Source of the DNA: Bacillus sp. ISL-34
GTDB lineage: Bacteria; Bacillota; Bacilli; Bacillales; DSM-1321
DNA length: 35,802 nt
Direction of reading: 5' to 3'
Assembly (NCBI RefSeq): GCF_018613325.1
Contig: NZ_JAGGQJ010000006.1
Coordinates: forward strand, 1 to 35,802
The translations under genes and the position numbers were made by a program. Positions 16,293 through 25,433 of this stretch are shown here, piece after piece. The notes beneath the pieces were generated by a model, which saw nothing but the letters and a program-made list of their open reading frames with translations, ran no database searches and was not told where the DNA came from. Positions within the stretch are counted from its first letter, which is position 1; each line of letters opens with the position of its first letter.

Positions 16293-17792
16293 TTAAATCT
16301 TATTTGATTTTTCCCTTTTTTGGCTCGTGCTACGGTTTCCGTAACCATTCGATTTGCGGTTCGTGCTTGGGCGTTTCCCTGATCCGCTACCGTAATCTTT
16401 TCTGCCTGAAGAACTGCGGCCATTGCGCTGTCTGTTGCCAGAAGAACTGCTTCCTCCGCGATTGCGACGCATTGGAGATGGAGATTCTTCCGTTAACTTG
16501 ATAGGCGTTTGATCCGGTTCTTTTGTCATTGATTTAAGCATCGCTGCAACTAAATCAGCTGCGCTATGTTTTTGCAATAATTCTTCCGCTTGACCAAGGT
16601 ATAATGTTAAATCCTCATTCTCGATTGTATTAAGGATTTTTTCCGTTACTGCTTTTTGTTGACCTTCCAACGCTTCAGTTAACGTAGGAGTCTTAAGTTT
16701 CTCCATACGTTTTTTCGTTGTATGTTCAACTGCATGCAGTTGGCCTCTTTCTCTTGGTGTTACAAACGTAATGGCAATACCATGTTTACCCGCACGTCCT
16801 GTACGTCCAATACGGTGAACGTAGCTTTCCGGATCTTGAGGGATATCAAAGTTGTATACGTGAGTAACGCCGGAAATATCAAGTCCACGTGCAGCCACAT
16901 CAGTAGCAACAAGTACATCGATGTTGCCGTCTTTAAACTTTTTCAATACAGAAAGGCGTTTCGCCTGGCTAAGGTCACCATGGATGCCTTCAGCCATATA
17001 ACCGCGGATATTCAATGCGGATGCCAATTCATCCACACGGCGTTTCGTACGTCCGAAGACGATCGCAAGATCCGGTGTTTGAATATCGAAAAGGCGTGCA
17101 AGTGTATCGAATTTTTCACTTTCTTTTAACTCCAAGTAATATTGTTCGATACGATCCACTGTCATTTCTTTTGCTTTTACACGTACAAGAACGGGTTCCT
17201 GCATGAATCTTTCAGCAATTTTACGGATTGGATCAGGCATTGTAGCTGAGAAAAGCAATGTTTGCCTTTCATCAGGAACCGTTGAAAGAATCGATTCGAT
17301 ATCCTCAATGAATCCCATGTTAAGCATTTCATCCGCTTCATCAAGAACTACAGTGTGAACTCCGCCTAATTTAATATTCTTACGTTTGATATGGTCTAAA
17401 AGACGACCAGGCGTACCAACGATAATATGTGGTTTTTTCTTTAAAGCACGGATTTGACGGTCGATATCTTGTCCACCATAAACCGCAAGTACACGAGCGC
17501 GTTTTCCGTAACCAAGCTTGAAAAGCTCCTCGGAAACTTGAATGGCAAGCTCACGTGTAGGTGCAATGACAATCCCTTGCACGTTTTCGTTATTAATATC
17601 GATATTTTCCATCAATGGAATACCGAATGCAGCTGTCTTACCTGTACCTGTTTGTGCTTGACCAATGATATCTTTACCTTCAAGTGCTAGAGGTATCGTT
17701 TGGGATTGAATCGGGCTCGCTTCTTCAAATCCCATTTTTTCTATTGATTTCATGGACGTTCTATCTAATCCTAATTCGCTAAACAATGTCAA
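16293..17792 (-). CDS. cshA: DEAD-box RNA helicase CshA
   Basis: A 499-residue DEAD-box helicase. Motifs in order are the Q motif ([14 protein letters not shown]), Walker A AQTGTGKT at 46-53, PTRELA at 79-84, DEAD at 151-154, SATMP, and [10 protein letters not shown]. The tail from about 440 is a basic, Ser/Gly/Arg-rich low-complexity RNA-binding extension as in B. subtilis CshA. It unwinds RNA and works in RNA decay and ribosome assembly, with cold-related expression in B. subtilis. The start is TTG 10 bases after AAAGGAG, and the protein aligns from its first residue. It has a perfect terminator. Confidence 0.96.
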   Translation of the reverse strand: MTLFSELGLDRTSMKSIEKMGFEEASPIQSQTIPLALEGKDIIGQAQTGTGKTAAFGIPLMENIDINNENVQGIVIAPTRELAIQVSEELFKLGYGKRARVLAVYGGQDIDRQIRALKKKPHIIVGTPGRLLDHIKRKNIKLGGVHTVVLDEADEMLNMGFIEDIESILSTVPDERQTLLFSATMPDPIRKIAERFMQEPVLVRVKAKEMTVDRIEQYYLELKESEKFDTLARLFDIQTPDLAIVFGRTKRRVDELASALNIRGYMAEGIHGDLSQAKRLSVLKKFKDGNIDVLVATDVAARGLDISGVTHVYNFDIPQDPESYVHRIGRTGRAGKHGIAITFVTPRERGQLHAVEHTTKKRMEKLKTPTLTEALEGQQKAVTEKILNTIENEDLTLYLGQAEELLQKHSAADLVAAMLKSMTKEPDQTPIKLTEESPSPMRRNRGGSSSSGNRQRNGRSSSGRKDYGSGSGKRPSTNRKSNGYGNRSTSQKREKSNKI

Positions 17793-17828
17793 TGTTTTCG
17801 TACTCCTTTTTATATCGTAAATTTACAC

Positions 17829-17843
17829 GTGCATATCATGCAC
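17829..17843. repeat. Perfect inverted repeat in the cshA leader
   Basis: GTGCAT-ATC-ATGCAC lies 37 bases upstream of the cshA start. It could be an operator or a small hairpin in the 5' untranslated region. No known binding protein is implied by the sequence. Confidence 0.4.
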
Positions 17844-18764
17844 AGATGTTTGGTTCAAATCCTCATCATCATGACGGATGTTCTACTTAATCTCTTATAA
17901 AAAAGTTTATCATTATCACCTAAAAGTATGTCTGCCTTTTAGTTCAAATGAACTCAATATGATTTTTTAAAAAGGAAATATACCAGTACGGACATTCACT
18001 GGCATTTTTAACTTCGCGCACGTGTAAACTTATCATTAACATACGCTCATCTTTTTAAAAGTACATGTAACCAAAATTAAATTCAATATGGAAAATTAAA
18101 AGTAGCATAAACGGGTGTTTCACCGTTTTATTCAGGTGAGGGCTGCTGCACCTATTATTCATCAGACTTAAAAAGGCTGTATGAACAAAACTTGACGAGC
18201 GCCAAGATTCTTATACAAAACAGGCCCGGTGCGTTGAGGATTTGCAGAAGTGGAAAAGCGCTAAAATGCGGCTTGATTCCCAATAGCTACTAAAGCCGCC
18301 AAGAGATGCAGCTTTTATATATGACCAGACGCGCGGCCTATTTAATCTAAAATAATCTCAAGAATGAACTCATGAAACATGTAAGAACATACAATTTTGT
18401 TGCCTCAACCTGATTAATTTTAAATAATCATCAATGATAAGACATTTAAACTCATACTCATATTACCATTTTCAAACTGTTAATGCAATAAAGGATATCG
18501 CCCCATTCAGAGTTACTAAAAACTTTAGACCATTTCAAAAACGAAGAAATTGGTTATTTGTGCCTGTTAAATATGCAGCCGTGACACTTTTGAGTAAGAA
18601 TATAGCTTCTTCATTCAATAAAGGGTTAAAAAGATACATGGACTGTATTTCATTAATAGGATTACCATTTTACTATATCCATTTATGCTTAAGTGGATTC
18701 AGACTAAGACAAATTCGAAGAAAACGGGTTTGCCTACAGTTTTTTTCTTAAACGTTCCAGCTTT
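17844..18764. other. Non-coding stretch, no gene supported
   Basis: About 900 bases between cshA and the PP2C gene. A 105-codon open frame at 18434-18751 (plus) lacks a ribosome-binding site and any recognisable motif, and I do not accept it as a gene. Small hairpins are visible: AAACGGGTGTTTCACCGTTTT near 18110-18131 (stem with a bulged G) and AGGTG/CACCT near 18135-18155. The upstream part must hold the cshA promoter, but no clean sigma-A pair is seen. Confidence 0.5.
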
Positions 18765-18875
18765 TTTTCAGAAATCCGCTCTCTTTCCGCCGACTGTCAG
18801 CCAAGCCTCATCAAAGCAAGCATCTAGCGGGTTTCGGCTAGCCAGTTATTCGGCAGGAGTTTCGCAAATTTCTTC
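18765..18875. repeat. Possible decayed copy of a Bacillus interspersed repeat
   Basis: The text CTCTTTCCGC...CAGCCAAGCCTC...GCGGGTTTCGGCTAGCC...GGCAGGAGTTTCGC resembles the GC-rich interspersed element often seen between Bacillaceae genes (CTTTCCGC...GAGCCTCCTC...GCGGGGTCTC...GCAGGAGTCTCGC). It is diverged and non-coding. The match is from memory, so confidence is low. Confidence 0.35.
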
Positions 18876-19232
18876 AATCCAGTGAGGGTTATTTATCCGT
18901 AAAAATCATGGTTCGGGAGGATAGCCTCCCCCCTTGTCGACTTACTGTACCCTTTTAAATGTTTTACAAAACGAACATCCATTTATATATGATATGTGTT
19001 TAAATCAAATAGTTTCAATAAACCTTTTTCAGGAAGGATCAGTTCGAATGATCCACACCCTTCCACAGTTACCCCCGATGGAAAAAGAAAGGATTTTTCA
19101 TGAATCCCCTTTGAATTTCCAGGTATATGGGATCATTTGAATTCGAAAAATTCCAACTTTTTTCTTAAAAATTATAGCAAATAAGTCCAAATGCAGTATG
19201 ATTGACCTATCAACAAACCAACGGGGGGTTAT

Positions 19233-20384
19233 ATGAACATATTCACAATAGATGTTCCTTTATGTAAGGATTTTGGTCGAATCTTAAAGAAAATGAACAA
19301 GAAAGTCACCTTTTTGGAGGATCCACTCAATCAAAGTCATCTATTCAAGAATTCAACGGACTTAATGAAATCATTATTTATTTTACCTTTACACATATCA
19401 AAAGACTCTTGGCAGCAAACTTCCTTGTTCGCCTTAGCTGAATCTCACGAAATCCCTATCTTATTCATTTACAAACGCACTTCAGGAATGGAGACCCCTC
19501 TGGCCTTACCAGAAAAGACCTTTTATGAAACCATGGCGGTCCCTGCCGATTCAGTAGAAGTCCGGATTAAATTAAAGTCACTCCGAAACATCAGCATGCA
19601 ACTGTTTTCGGCAAAAATGAAGGGGGAAGAGCTTGAAAAGATACACCAAAAATCAGCAAGGAGCCTTCGAATTGCAAAGGGCATTCAACTTTCAGGTTTA
19701 CCTTTGTCGATCAATAATGAAGATATAGAGGTCAAAGGCCTTTCCCAGCCTTCGAGTGAACTGTCAGGGGATTTATTTTACTGGACGGAGGTTGATGACA
19801 GGATATACGGCTTCATAGTGATCGATGTATTGGGAAAGGGCATTCATACAGCACTTATAAACATGTCCATACGCACATTGATTCCCGACCTTATCAAACG
19901 TGTAAAAGATCCCATTTTCATAACAAAGGAACTGGACAAACTAATGCGGGATCTATTTCAAGGAGTTAATCGGGAAAACAAAAACCATGCCCATATTACT
20001 GCCTTCATCGCATACGTGAATACAAAGGATCGACTCATCGAATATGTAAACTACGGACATCCTTCAGCCTTTTTGTATTCCCCATGCACCAATCAAATTC
20101 TCAATTTGAACGAAGGGGCCACCCCAAGCGGACTGATTCCCGAATTGCCCATTAAAAAAATAGTCTTTCATTATGAACCAGGAAGCCGTTTCATCATCTA
20201 TACAGACGGACTCTCTAAAACGCCCCTACCTTCCGCCATTGACCGATCTGACAATATCGAAAGGGAATTCATCAAAAATGTCCATCTCGATACACAAGAC
20301 CTTCTTCAGGAGCTATTGGTCTCAAGGATGAGGCATTCAGTGATTAACGATGACATCTGCATTATTGCCGGGACACTTTTTTAA
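19233..20384 (+). CDS. PP2C (SpoIIE/RsbU-type) phosphatase with a degenerate receiver-like N-terminus
   Basis: A 383-residue protein. Residues 165-383 form a SpoIIE-type PP2C domain with all metal ligands: Asp180 (SGDLFYW), Asp198 (VIDVLGKGIHTALIN), Asp325 (YTDGLSK) and Asp373/374 (NDDICIIAG). It should be an active serine phosphatase. Residues 1-120 follow receiver-domain layout: NIFTIDV strand, LFILPLHI where the phospho-Asp strand is expected, IPILFIY, then EVRIKLKSLRNI as the last helix. The Asp acceptor position reads Leu/Pro/His. A short linker helix (120-150) joins the parts. This architecture recalls RsbY of the B. cereus group, which has a real receiver and activates SigB via RsbV. 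RsbV as its target is inference. The start is ATG after ACGGGGGG. It is convergent with murF. Confidence 0.85.
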   Translation: MNIFTIDVPLCKDFGRILKKMNKKVTFLEDPLNQSHLFKNSTDLMKSLFILPLHISKDSWQQTSLFALAESHEIPILFIYKRTSGMETPLALPEKTFYETMAVPADSVEVRIKLKSLRNISMQLFSAKMKGEELEKIHQKSARSLRIAKGIQLSGLPLSINNEDIEVKGLSQPSSELSGDLFYWTEVDDRIYGFIVIDVLGKGIHTALINMSIRTLIPDLIKRVKDPIFITKELDKLMRDLFQGVNRENKNHAHITAFIAYVNTKDRLIEYVNYGHPSAFLYSPCTNQILNLNEGATPSGLIPELPIKKIVFHYEPGSRFIIYTDGLSKTPLPSAIDRSDNIEREFIKNVHLDTQDLLQELLVSRMRHSVINDDICIIAGTLF

Positions 20385-20390
20385 GCAGAT

Positions 20391-20426
20391 AAAAAGGGCC
20401 GTTTCAAAAAGAAACGGCCTTTTTTA
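20391..20426. terminator. Bidirectional terminator between the PP2C gene and murF
   Basis: AAAAAGGGCCGTTTC and GAAACGGCCTTTTTT form a stem with a five-A loop. The T-run serves the plus strand and the A-run gives the T-run for the minus strand. It therefore ends both convergent genes. Confidence 0.95.
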
Positions 20427-20433
20427 CACTGTT

Positions 20434-21816
20434 TTATTTTTGCAAGGCTTGCACGACTTCCTCAAGCTTCATGCCCCTAGAAGCTTTAACGAGAATGATG
20501 TCATTTTCCTGTGTGGACGATTTTAGTTCCTCTATAAGCATCTGCTTATCTTGAAAAGGACGAACCTGCTCCGCTGAAAAAGCCTTGCTCGCTCCCTTGG
20601 CAATAAACTCGGCTAAAGGACCATAGGTGAAGACCTTATCGATCCGCTCACTGGAAATCAGTTCACCAATTTTCAAATGAAAGTCTTTTTCCTGTGGCCC
20701 TAACTCCAACATGTCTCCCAATACAAGGATCTTTTTCTCGAAACCAGATAATCCCTCAACCAACTCCACTGCTGCCTTAACTGAAGTTGGACTGGCATTA
20801 TACGCATCATTGATGATTTTCTGCCCTTTCGCGCCCTCGACCAATTCCATCCTCATATTCGTTAATTGAATGGTCGACAGACCTTTACGGATCGCTGAAT
20901 CATCCACATTGAATTCTTTAGCAACCAAGATGGCTGCCAACGCATTAAGAACATTATGATGGCCTAAAACGGGTATCTCATAATTGATTTCCTTATCACC
21001 GCTTGCGATTGTAAATGTGGTACTGTCTGCACCTTGGCTAATGGTCTGTGGATATAAATCATTTTGTTCCGTACGTCCAAAAGATATTACGTTTAAATCA
21101 GGAAAATCCTTTTTGATTCGATTGCGGAGCAATGGTTCATCACCATGATATATCAGCGTTCCATCTTTCGCCAAACCTTCGACAATTTCCAACTTCGCAT
21201 TCGCGATTTCCTCGCGTGATCCCAAATCCAATAAGTGTGATTCACCGATATTGGTAATGATCGCTATATCAGGCTTTGCCATTTTGGATAAGAACTCGAT
21301 TTCACCACGGCTGCTCATTCCCATTTCCAAAACAGCCGCTTCAGTATCCTCTGCCATGGAAAGCACCGTTAGTGGCAAACCTAAATGATTATTGAAGTTT
21401 CCATTTGTTTTATGAACTTTATAGGAAGTGGCCAGCAGCGCAGCCGTCATATCTTTCGTAGTCGTCTTGCCGTTGCTGCCTGTTATCCCAATGACTTTTA
21501 TATTTAACTGCTGACGGTAAGAACGCGCCAATTGCTGAAGTGCTTTCTCGGTATTTTCGACAATGATTATCGGTAAATCATTAGGAGGATTCGGAACATC
21601 CCTTTGCCAAAAAGACGCCGCAGCTCCTTGCGCTAAAGCTTGCTTGACATACTGATGGCCGTCAACCTGCTCACCCTTAAGCGGAATGAACAAACATCCT
21701 TCCTTAACCGTTCTTGAATCGATGGTAACCCCATTAATTCCTTTGGACTGGAATGGACTGATATCATTCAATCCCTCTGCCATTTCATGTACTTGTTTTA
21801 ACGTTCTCTTAATCAT
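20434..21816 (-). CDS. murF: UDP-MurNAc-tripeptide:D-Ala-D-Ala ligase MurF
   Basis: A 460-residue Mur ligase that adds D-Ala-D-Ala to UDP-MurNAc-tripeptide with ATP. The N-terminal substrate domain has TIDSRTVKEGCLFIPLKGE. The P-loop ITGSNGKTTT is at 111-120. Further Mur motifs are NFNNHLGLP, LEMGMSSRGEI and the C-terminal NDAYNASPTSVKAA. The start is ATG after GGAGG. It lies 152 bases after ddl on the same strand; no terminator is seen in the gap, so the two are probably co-transcribed. The order ddl-murF-cshA matches B. subtilis. Confidence 0.97.
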   Translation of the reverse strand: MIKRTLKQVHEMAEGLNDISPFQSKGINGVTIDSRTVKEGCLFIPLKGEQVDGHQYVKQALAQGAAASFWQRDVPNPPNDLPIIIVENTEKALQQLARSYRQQLNIKVIGITGSNGKTTTKDMTAALLATSYKVHKTNGNFNNHLGLPLTVLSMAEDTEAAVLEMGMSSRGEIEFLSKMAKPDIAIITNIGESHLLDLGSREEIANAKLEIVEGLAKDGTLIYHGDEPLLRNRIKKDFPDLNVISFGRTEQNDLYPQTISQGADSTTFTIASGDKEINYEIPVLGHHNVLNALAAILVAKEFNVDDSAIRKGLSTIQLTNMRMELVEGAKGQKIINDAYNASPTSVKAAVELVEGLSGFEKKILVLGDMLELGPQEKDFHLKIGELISSERIDKVFTYGPLAEFIAKGASKAFSAEQVRPFQDKQMLIEELKSSTQENDIILVKASRGMKLEEVVQALQK

Positions 21817-21968
21817 TTTGTTCCTCCTACATTCATCGAACCGTTAATCGCTCTCCATTAACCAAACGAAGCAGAAACCAGTTTAAATCGCACCGGTTCC
21901 TGCTGATTGTAATCCCTCAAATCAATGCTTGATGGATTGTGGAGTTTACTGATACATTACCTGCTTGA

Positions 21969-23051
21969 TCAAACTGTATATTTGATTTGTTGTTTTTCCT
22001 GGTGACGTTCCAAGGCAAGTTTCACGAGTTGTTCAATTAACGCTGGATAGTCGACACCTGTGTGCTTCCACAATAATGGAAACATGCTGAAAGGAGTAAA
22101 CCCAGGCATTGTATTCACTTCATTAATATAGATTTGCCCCTCATTCGTTAAGAAGAAATCAGCGCGAACCAATCCAGAGCAATCCAATGACTTAAAGGCA
22201 GTAATGGCCATTTCGGATAAAGCTGCATACTCGCTTTCCGTTATCTCTGCGGGAATGACCATCGCTGAATTACCGTCAACATATTTTGCTGAATAATCAT
22301 AGAAGGCAAAATCTTTCTTAGGGATGATTTCGCCTGCCACCGAACAAGACGGTTCATCATTACCAAGAATTCCAAACTCGAGTTCACGAGCTACGACCCC
22401 TTCTTCAATGATGATCTTCCGATCGAATTGGAAAGCTTCCGCTACCGCTTTTTCCAGTTCATCAGCATCATCACATTTGCTGATACCGACACTCGAGCCT
22501 AAATTGGCAGGTTTGACAAAGCAAGGGTACCCCAATTCATCCGCTACCTTTTTGATGGCACTTTCAGTATTCTTCTCCCATTCAGAACGAATGAACCAAG
22601 TGTATTTGACTTGAGGAAGACCCGCCTGGGCAAAAATGTTTTTCATGATGACCTTATCCATTCCTGCTGATGAAGCTAAAACGCCATTGCCTACATAAGG
22701 AAGGTTCAATAGTTCCAGCATCCCTTGTACGGTCCCATCTTCTCCATTTGGTCCGTGAAGCAATGGGAAAATTACGTCATACCCTGTTGATTCACTATTT
22801 TCATCAGTTGAATGTGCCTGCAAGGCAAGAGGTGAGCCCGATTTGTCCGATGAGAATGTCAAAGCCTCCACACTCTCGGCAGGTCCTGTTAACTTCGGCC
22901 CATTAATCCATGAACCCTCTTTTGTTATGTAAATCGGATATATATCAAACTTTGCTAAATCGAGAGCTTTAATGACCGCTAAAGCCGTCTGCATAGAAAC
23001 CTCATGCTCCGCAGATTTTCCACCATAAAGCAAACCAAGTTTAGTTTTCAT
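21969..23051 (-). CDS. ddl: D-alanine--D-alanine ligase
   Basis: A 360-residue ATP-grasp ligase. Motifs are [12 protein letters not shown] at the N-terminus, [34 protein letters not shown], a DYSAKY omega loop, RADFFLT and [17 protein letters not shown]. The KY-type omega loop is that of D-Ala-D-Ala (vancomycin-sensitive) enzymes, not D-Ala-D-Lac ligases. It uses D-Ala from Alr and supplies MurF. The start is ATG after GGAGGG. Confidence 0.97.
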   Translation of the reverse strand: MKTKLGLLYGGKSAEHEVSMQTALAVIKALDLAKFDIYPIYITKEGSWINGPKLTGPAESVEALTFSSDKSGSPLALQAHSTDENSESTGYDVIFPLLHGPNGEDGTVQGMLELLNLPYVGNGVLASSAGMDKVIMKNIFAQAGLPQVKYTWFIRSEWEKNTESAIKKVADELGYPCFVKPANLGSSVGISKCDDADELEKAVAEAFQFDRKIIIEEGVVARELEFGILGNDEPSCSVAGEIIPKKDFAFYDYSAKYVDGNSAMVIPAEITESEYAALSEMAITAFKSLDCSGLVRADFFLTNEGQIYINEVNTMPGFTPFSMFPLLWKHTGVDYPALIEQLVKLALERHQEKQQIKYTV

Positions 23052-23087
23052 GAGTTATTACCCTCCAATATTCTTTTAACCATGTTC

Positions 23088-23093
23088 ATTGTA
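23088..23093 (-). promoter_or_regulatory. Extended -10 promoter of ddl
   Basis: The minus strand reads TGATACAAT, an extended -10 (TGn plus TACAAT), 37 bases before the ddl ATG. There is no strong -35. It lies 30 bases beyond the repeat array. Confidence 0.5.
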
Positions 23094-23122
23094 TCACTTT
23101 ACACTAAAATGGATAAAGCAAA

Positions 23123-23494
23123 CTCCACATTTCTTTTTTGTTACATCTTCTATCCGCCCTGCCCTACAGCCTGTTAATGCGGGGTAAAGCGAAACTTCCA
23201 TCATTGGCGCTTTTCAATGATGGTTAGTTGAGCCAATCGGGCATTTACAGGCTGTTAAACCTCCACATTTCCTTTTTGTTACAGACCTTCCTCCTGCCCT
23301 ACAGCCTGTTAATGCGGGGTAAAGCGAAACTTCCAATCATTGGCGCTTTTCCAATGATGGTTAGTTGAGCCAATCGGGCATTTACAGGCTGTTAAACCTC
23401 CACATTTCTTTTTTGTTACAGACCTTCCTCCTGATCTACAGCCTGTTAATGCGGGGTAAAGCGAAACTTCCATCATTGGCGCTTTTCCAATGAT
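23123..23494. repeat. Tandem array of a 137-138 bp palindromic repeat (2 full, 1 partial copy)
   Basis: Copy 1 is 23123-23260, copy 2 is 23261-23397, and copy 3 is 23398-23494 (truncated). Each starts CTCCACATTTC and copies differ at few positions. Inside a full unit ACAGCCTGTTAATGC pairs with GCATTTACAGGCTGT (15-base arms, one mismatch). A second stem is centred on ATCATTGG-CGCTTTT-CCAATGAT. Copy 3 ends just after the inner stem and lacks the closing outer arm. No ORF of note is present. The array separates ddl from the upstream gene. Confidence 0.95.
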
Positions 23495-23516
23495 TACTAT
23501 AAACGGAACACAGGAT

Positions 23517-23540
23517 AAAACCGCCGCAGCCTGTGCGGCG
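23517..23540 (-). terminator. Probable terminator downstream of the 23634-24416 gene
   Basis: On the minus strand CGCCGCA and TGCGGCG form a GC-rich stem with a 5-base loop, followed by GTTTTATCC. The T-run is short. It lies 94 bases after the stop codon. Confidence 0.6.
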
Positions 23541-23633
23541 CCCTCTCTAATCTTTTATGCATGAGATGGTAAGTCTTACACCTAAAGAATTCAAGGATGT
23601 CAAATATTCCAATCCACATGGACGATTGGATAA

Positions 23634-24416
23634 TCAGGAGGATGATGTATTTTTAATAACGCTTTCCCATACCTTTTCTTTTCGATTGAAGGTAATAAAG
23701 GCATCTGGCTCCTTAATATCTCTATCCGAAAAGTCATCATGCATTTCATCCATGTTTAAATAATCCCCTACGACCCATGCAGGTATCTCAATTTTCGTTC
23801 TTGTGTACTTAACATGCCGAAAGGAAAAAACGAGCCCCTCTGCCAGGATATGAGCCAAGGAAGAAATGATTTCTACAGGAATCGCCGTCAGCTCTCTTTT
23901 CTTTCTGATTCCAAGCCAAGTCCTCTCTACTTTTAAAAGCTCCAGCTTTAGCGGAATCAGGCTTCCTAACATCATATAATATGTTGAAAGAGAACGAAAA
24001 TAAATTTTATTGAACCAGCCATCATCCTGGGCTAGGTACACAAATTGATTATTCAATTTACGGAAAAATGGCGGATCCAGATGAGTTTTTGCGTGCCCTA
24101 AATATAAAAGTTCCGCTAGTTCCCTTCCATCCAATTCATCCAGCCCTTCCGCTTCTTCAAAATCGATCCAACAGAAATCTCCATATGCCCGGACATTTTC
24201 TTTAACTAGCTTCGCAATATCTTCAGATGAAGCGCTCTCTAGCAGGACATTCAAATTGTATTCCCCACCATCGAATTGGTGTTTCAATAATAAGATGGAA
24301 TCCAAGGTATATGGCAGCGAATAGACGAATTCACGAAAATTTAGTCCATTAAAAAGGACAAACCGTTCGGAAGCCTGCATATACATATATAAGATATCAT
24401 TGCTATCATTCTTCAT
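23634..24416 (-). CDS. Conserved Bacillaceae protein of unknown function
   Basis: A 260-residue soluble protein without a signal peptide or membrane helix. I recognise the type as a conserved Bacillus hypothetical (blocks LNFREFVYSLPYTLDSILLLKH, YGDFCWIDFEE, ELAELLYLGHAKTHLDPPF, LAQDDGWFNKIYFR) but know no function. Such proteins are sometimes mislabelled oxalate:formate antiporter; the absence of membrane helices speaks against that name. The start is ATG after GGAGGGGG. It is divergent from the methyltransferase gene. Confidence 0.85.
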   Translation of the reverse strand: MKNDSNDILYMYMQASERFVLFNGLNFREFVYSLPYTLDSILLLKHQFDGGEYNLNVLLESASSEDIAKLVKENVRAYGDFCWIDFEEAEGLDELDGRELAELLYLGHAKTHLDPPFFRKLNNQFVYLAQDDGWFNKIYFRSLSTYYMMLGSLIPLKLELLKVERTWLGIRKKRELTAIPVEIISSLAHILAEGLVFSFRHVKYTRTKIEIPAWVVGDYLNMDEMHDDFSDRDIKEPDAFITFNRKEKVWESVIKNTSSS

Positions 24417-24573
24417 AACCTGACCCCCTCCGAGCTCTCAATCAATAATGTTATTTTATCAAACTTTTGGGTTTTCACGTAAGTTATATAACCCCCAATA
24501 TTAATCATCATCAGCATCGTGTGAATAATGTGAAACATGAACTCCATATTAACCCAAATGTTAAGGAAAACAC

Positions 24574-24603
24574 TCGACAACCTTAAAATATCCATATTAT
24601 AGT
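24574..24603 (+). promoter_or_regulatory. Sigma-A promoter of the methyltransferase gene
   Basis: TCGACA (24574-24579), an 18-base spacer and TATAGT (24598-24603): five of six matches in each hexamer, 28 bases upstream of the start codon. Confidence 0.6.
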
Positions 24604-24630
24604 AAGAATGAAGATTTGGAGGAATTGTTC

Positions 24631-25374
24631 ATGGATAAAATTGAAATAGGTTTTATCATTAATTCTTTTCATGGAGCCGTTTCCAGTTATGCTCATGCAA
24701 CTAAAAAATTAGGTCTATGGCAATCAGAGAAATATGCATTCGAAAAATATTTAAATCAGGAAGATGCAATCCTTGATATCGGATGCGGTACAGGAAGAAC
24801 CACCTTCGCACTATATAAAAAAGGATACCAAAATCTAACGGGAATCGATTTAACTCCTGCCATGGTTAATGAAGCCGAAAAAATAGCGCATGAATATAAC
24901 CTGGACATACCCTTTATCCTTGGCGATGCAGCGGACCTCCCTTTCGACGACTCATCATTCGATAAAGCAATCTTCGCTTTTAATGGTTTAATGCAAATTC
25001 CCCAGCGAAAAAACCGCACATTGGCTCTAAAAGAAATCAACCGTATTTTAAAACCTGAAGGGCTCTTCATTTTCACAACACATGACCGTGATAAAAACGA
25101 GAATTACCTGAACTTCTGGGAGCAAGAGGAAATGATTTGGTGTGGAGGTAAACAAGATGAGAGGCTTTATGAATTTGGGGATATTTTGACATCCGGAAAG
25201 ACGCTTCAAGAAGATACTTACCTTCATATCCCAACTAAACTTGAAGTACTTGAGTGCCTGGAGGAAGCACGGTTTACAGTCATCGAAAGCTTTTATCGAA
25301 GTGAATTATTCCATGAAAACGATGATGTCATCGCATTCTCTTCCGATTGCCGCTTCTGGATCGTCCAAAAATAA
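24631..25374 (+). CDS. Class I SAM-dependent methyltransferase
   Basis: A 247-residue protein with a Rossmann methyltransferase fold. Motif I is LDIGCGTGRT at 48-57, the acidic end of strand 2 is GIDLTPAMV, and motif II is GDAADLPFDDSSFD. The post-motif KEINRILKPEGLFIFTTH is typical of ubiE-like small-molecule methyltransferases. The start is ATG (MDKIEIG) 8 bases after GGAGG, not the TTG 15 bases upstream. The substrate cannot be told. It is a single-gene unit with its own promoter and shares a terminator region with gltT. Confidence 0.9.
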   Translation: MDKIEIGFIINSFHGAVSSYAHATKKLGLWQSEKYAFEKYLNQEDAILDIGCGTGRTTFALYKKGYQNLTGIDLTPAMVNEAEKIAHEYNLDIPFILGDAADLPFDDSSFDKAIFAFNGLMQIPQRKNRTLALKEINRILKPEGLFIFTTHDRDKNENYLNFWEQEEMIWCGGKQDERLYEFGDILTSGKTLQEDTYLHIPTKLEVLECLEEARFTVIESFYRSELFHENDDVIAFSSDCRFWIVQK

Positions 25375-25393
25375 GGAAGCGCTTTTTTTATTC

Positions 25394-25425
25394 AAAAAAA
25401 TCCAGAGTGACATTTCACTCTGGAT
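25394..25425 (-). terminator. Terminator of gltT
   Basis: On the minus strand ATCCAGAGTG and CACTCTGGAT form a perfect 10-bp stem with a 6-base loop, followed by seven T. It lies between convergent genes. Confidence 0.92.
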
Positions 25426-25433
25426 ACTTAGCA

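Noticed and set aside
17822..18028. 11-base inverted pair TTTACACGTGC/GCACGTGTAAA considered as the ends of an insertion element
   Set aside because: The 185 bases between hold no transposase, no flanking target duplication is visible, and the repeat covers promoter-like sequence. It is kept only as a minor note.
18434..18751. Open frame of 105 codons on the plus strand
   Set aside because: It has no ribosome-binding site, unbalanced composition (many F, Y, R, L) and no recognisable motif. It lies in AT-rich DNA and looks like a chance frame.
21969..23051. Ddl considered as a vancomycin-resistance-type D-Ala-D-Lac ligase
   Set aside because: The omega loop reads DYSAKY, the KY type of D-Ala-D-Ala ligases, and there are no vanH- or vanX-like neighbours.
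23123..23494. Repeat array considered as a CRISPR
   Set aside because: The units are 137-138 bp, directly adjacent and nearly identical, with no unique spacers and no cas genes.
24413..24595. Open frame of 60 codons on the minus strand upstream of the 260-residue gene
   Set aside because: It overlaps the leader and ribosome-binding site of the real gene, and its hydrophobic Met-rich sequence fits random AT-rich translation.
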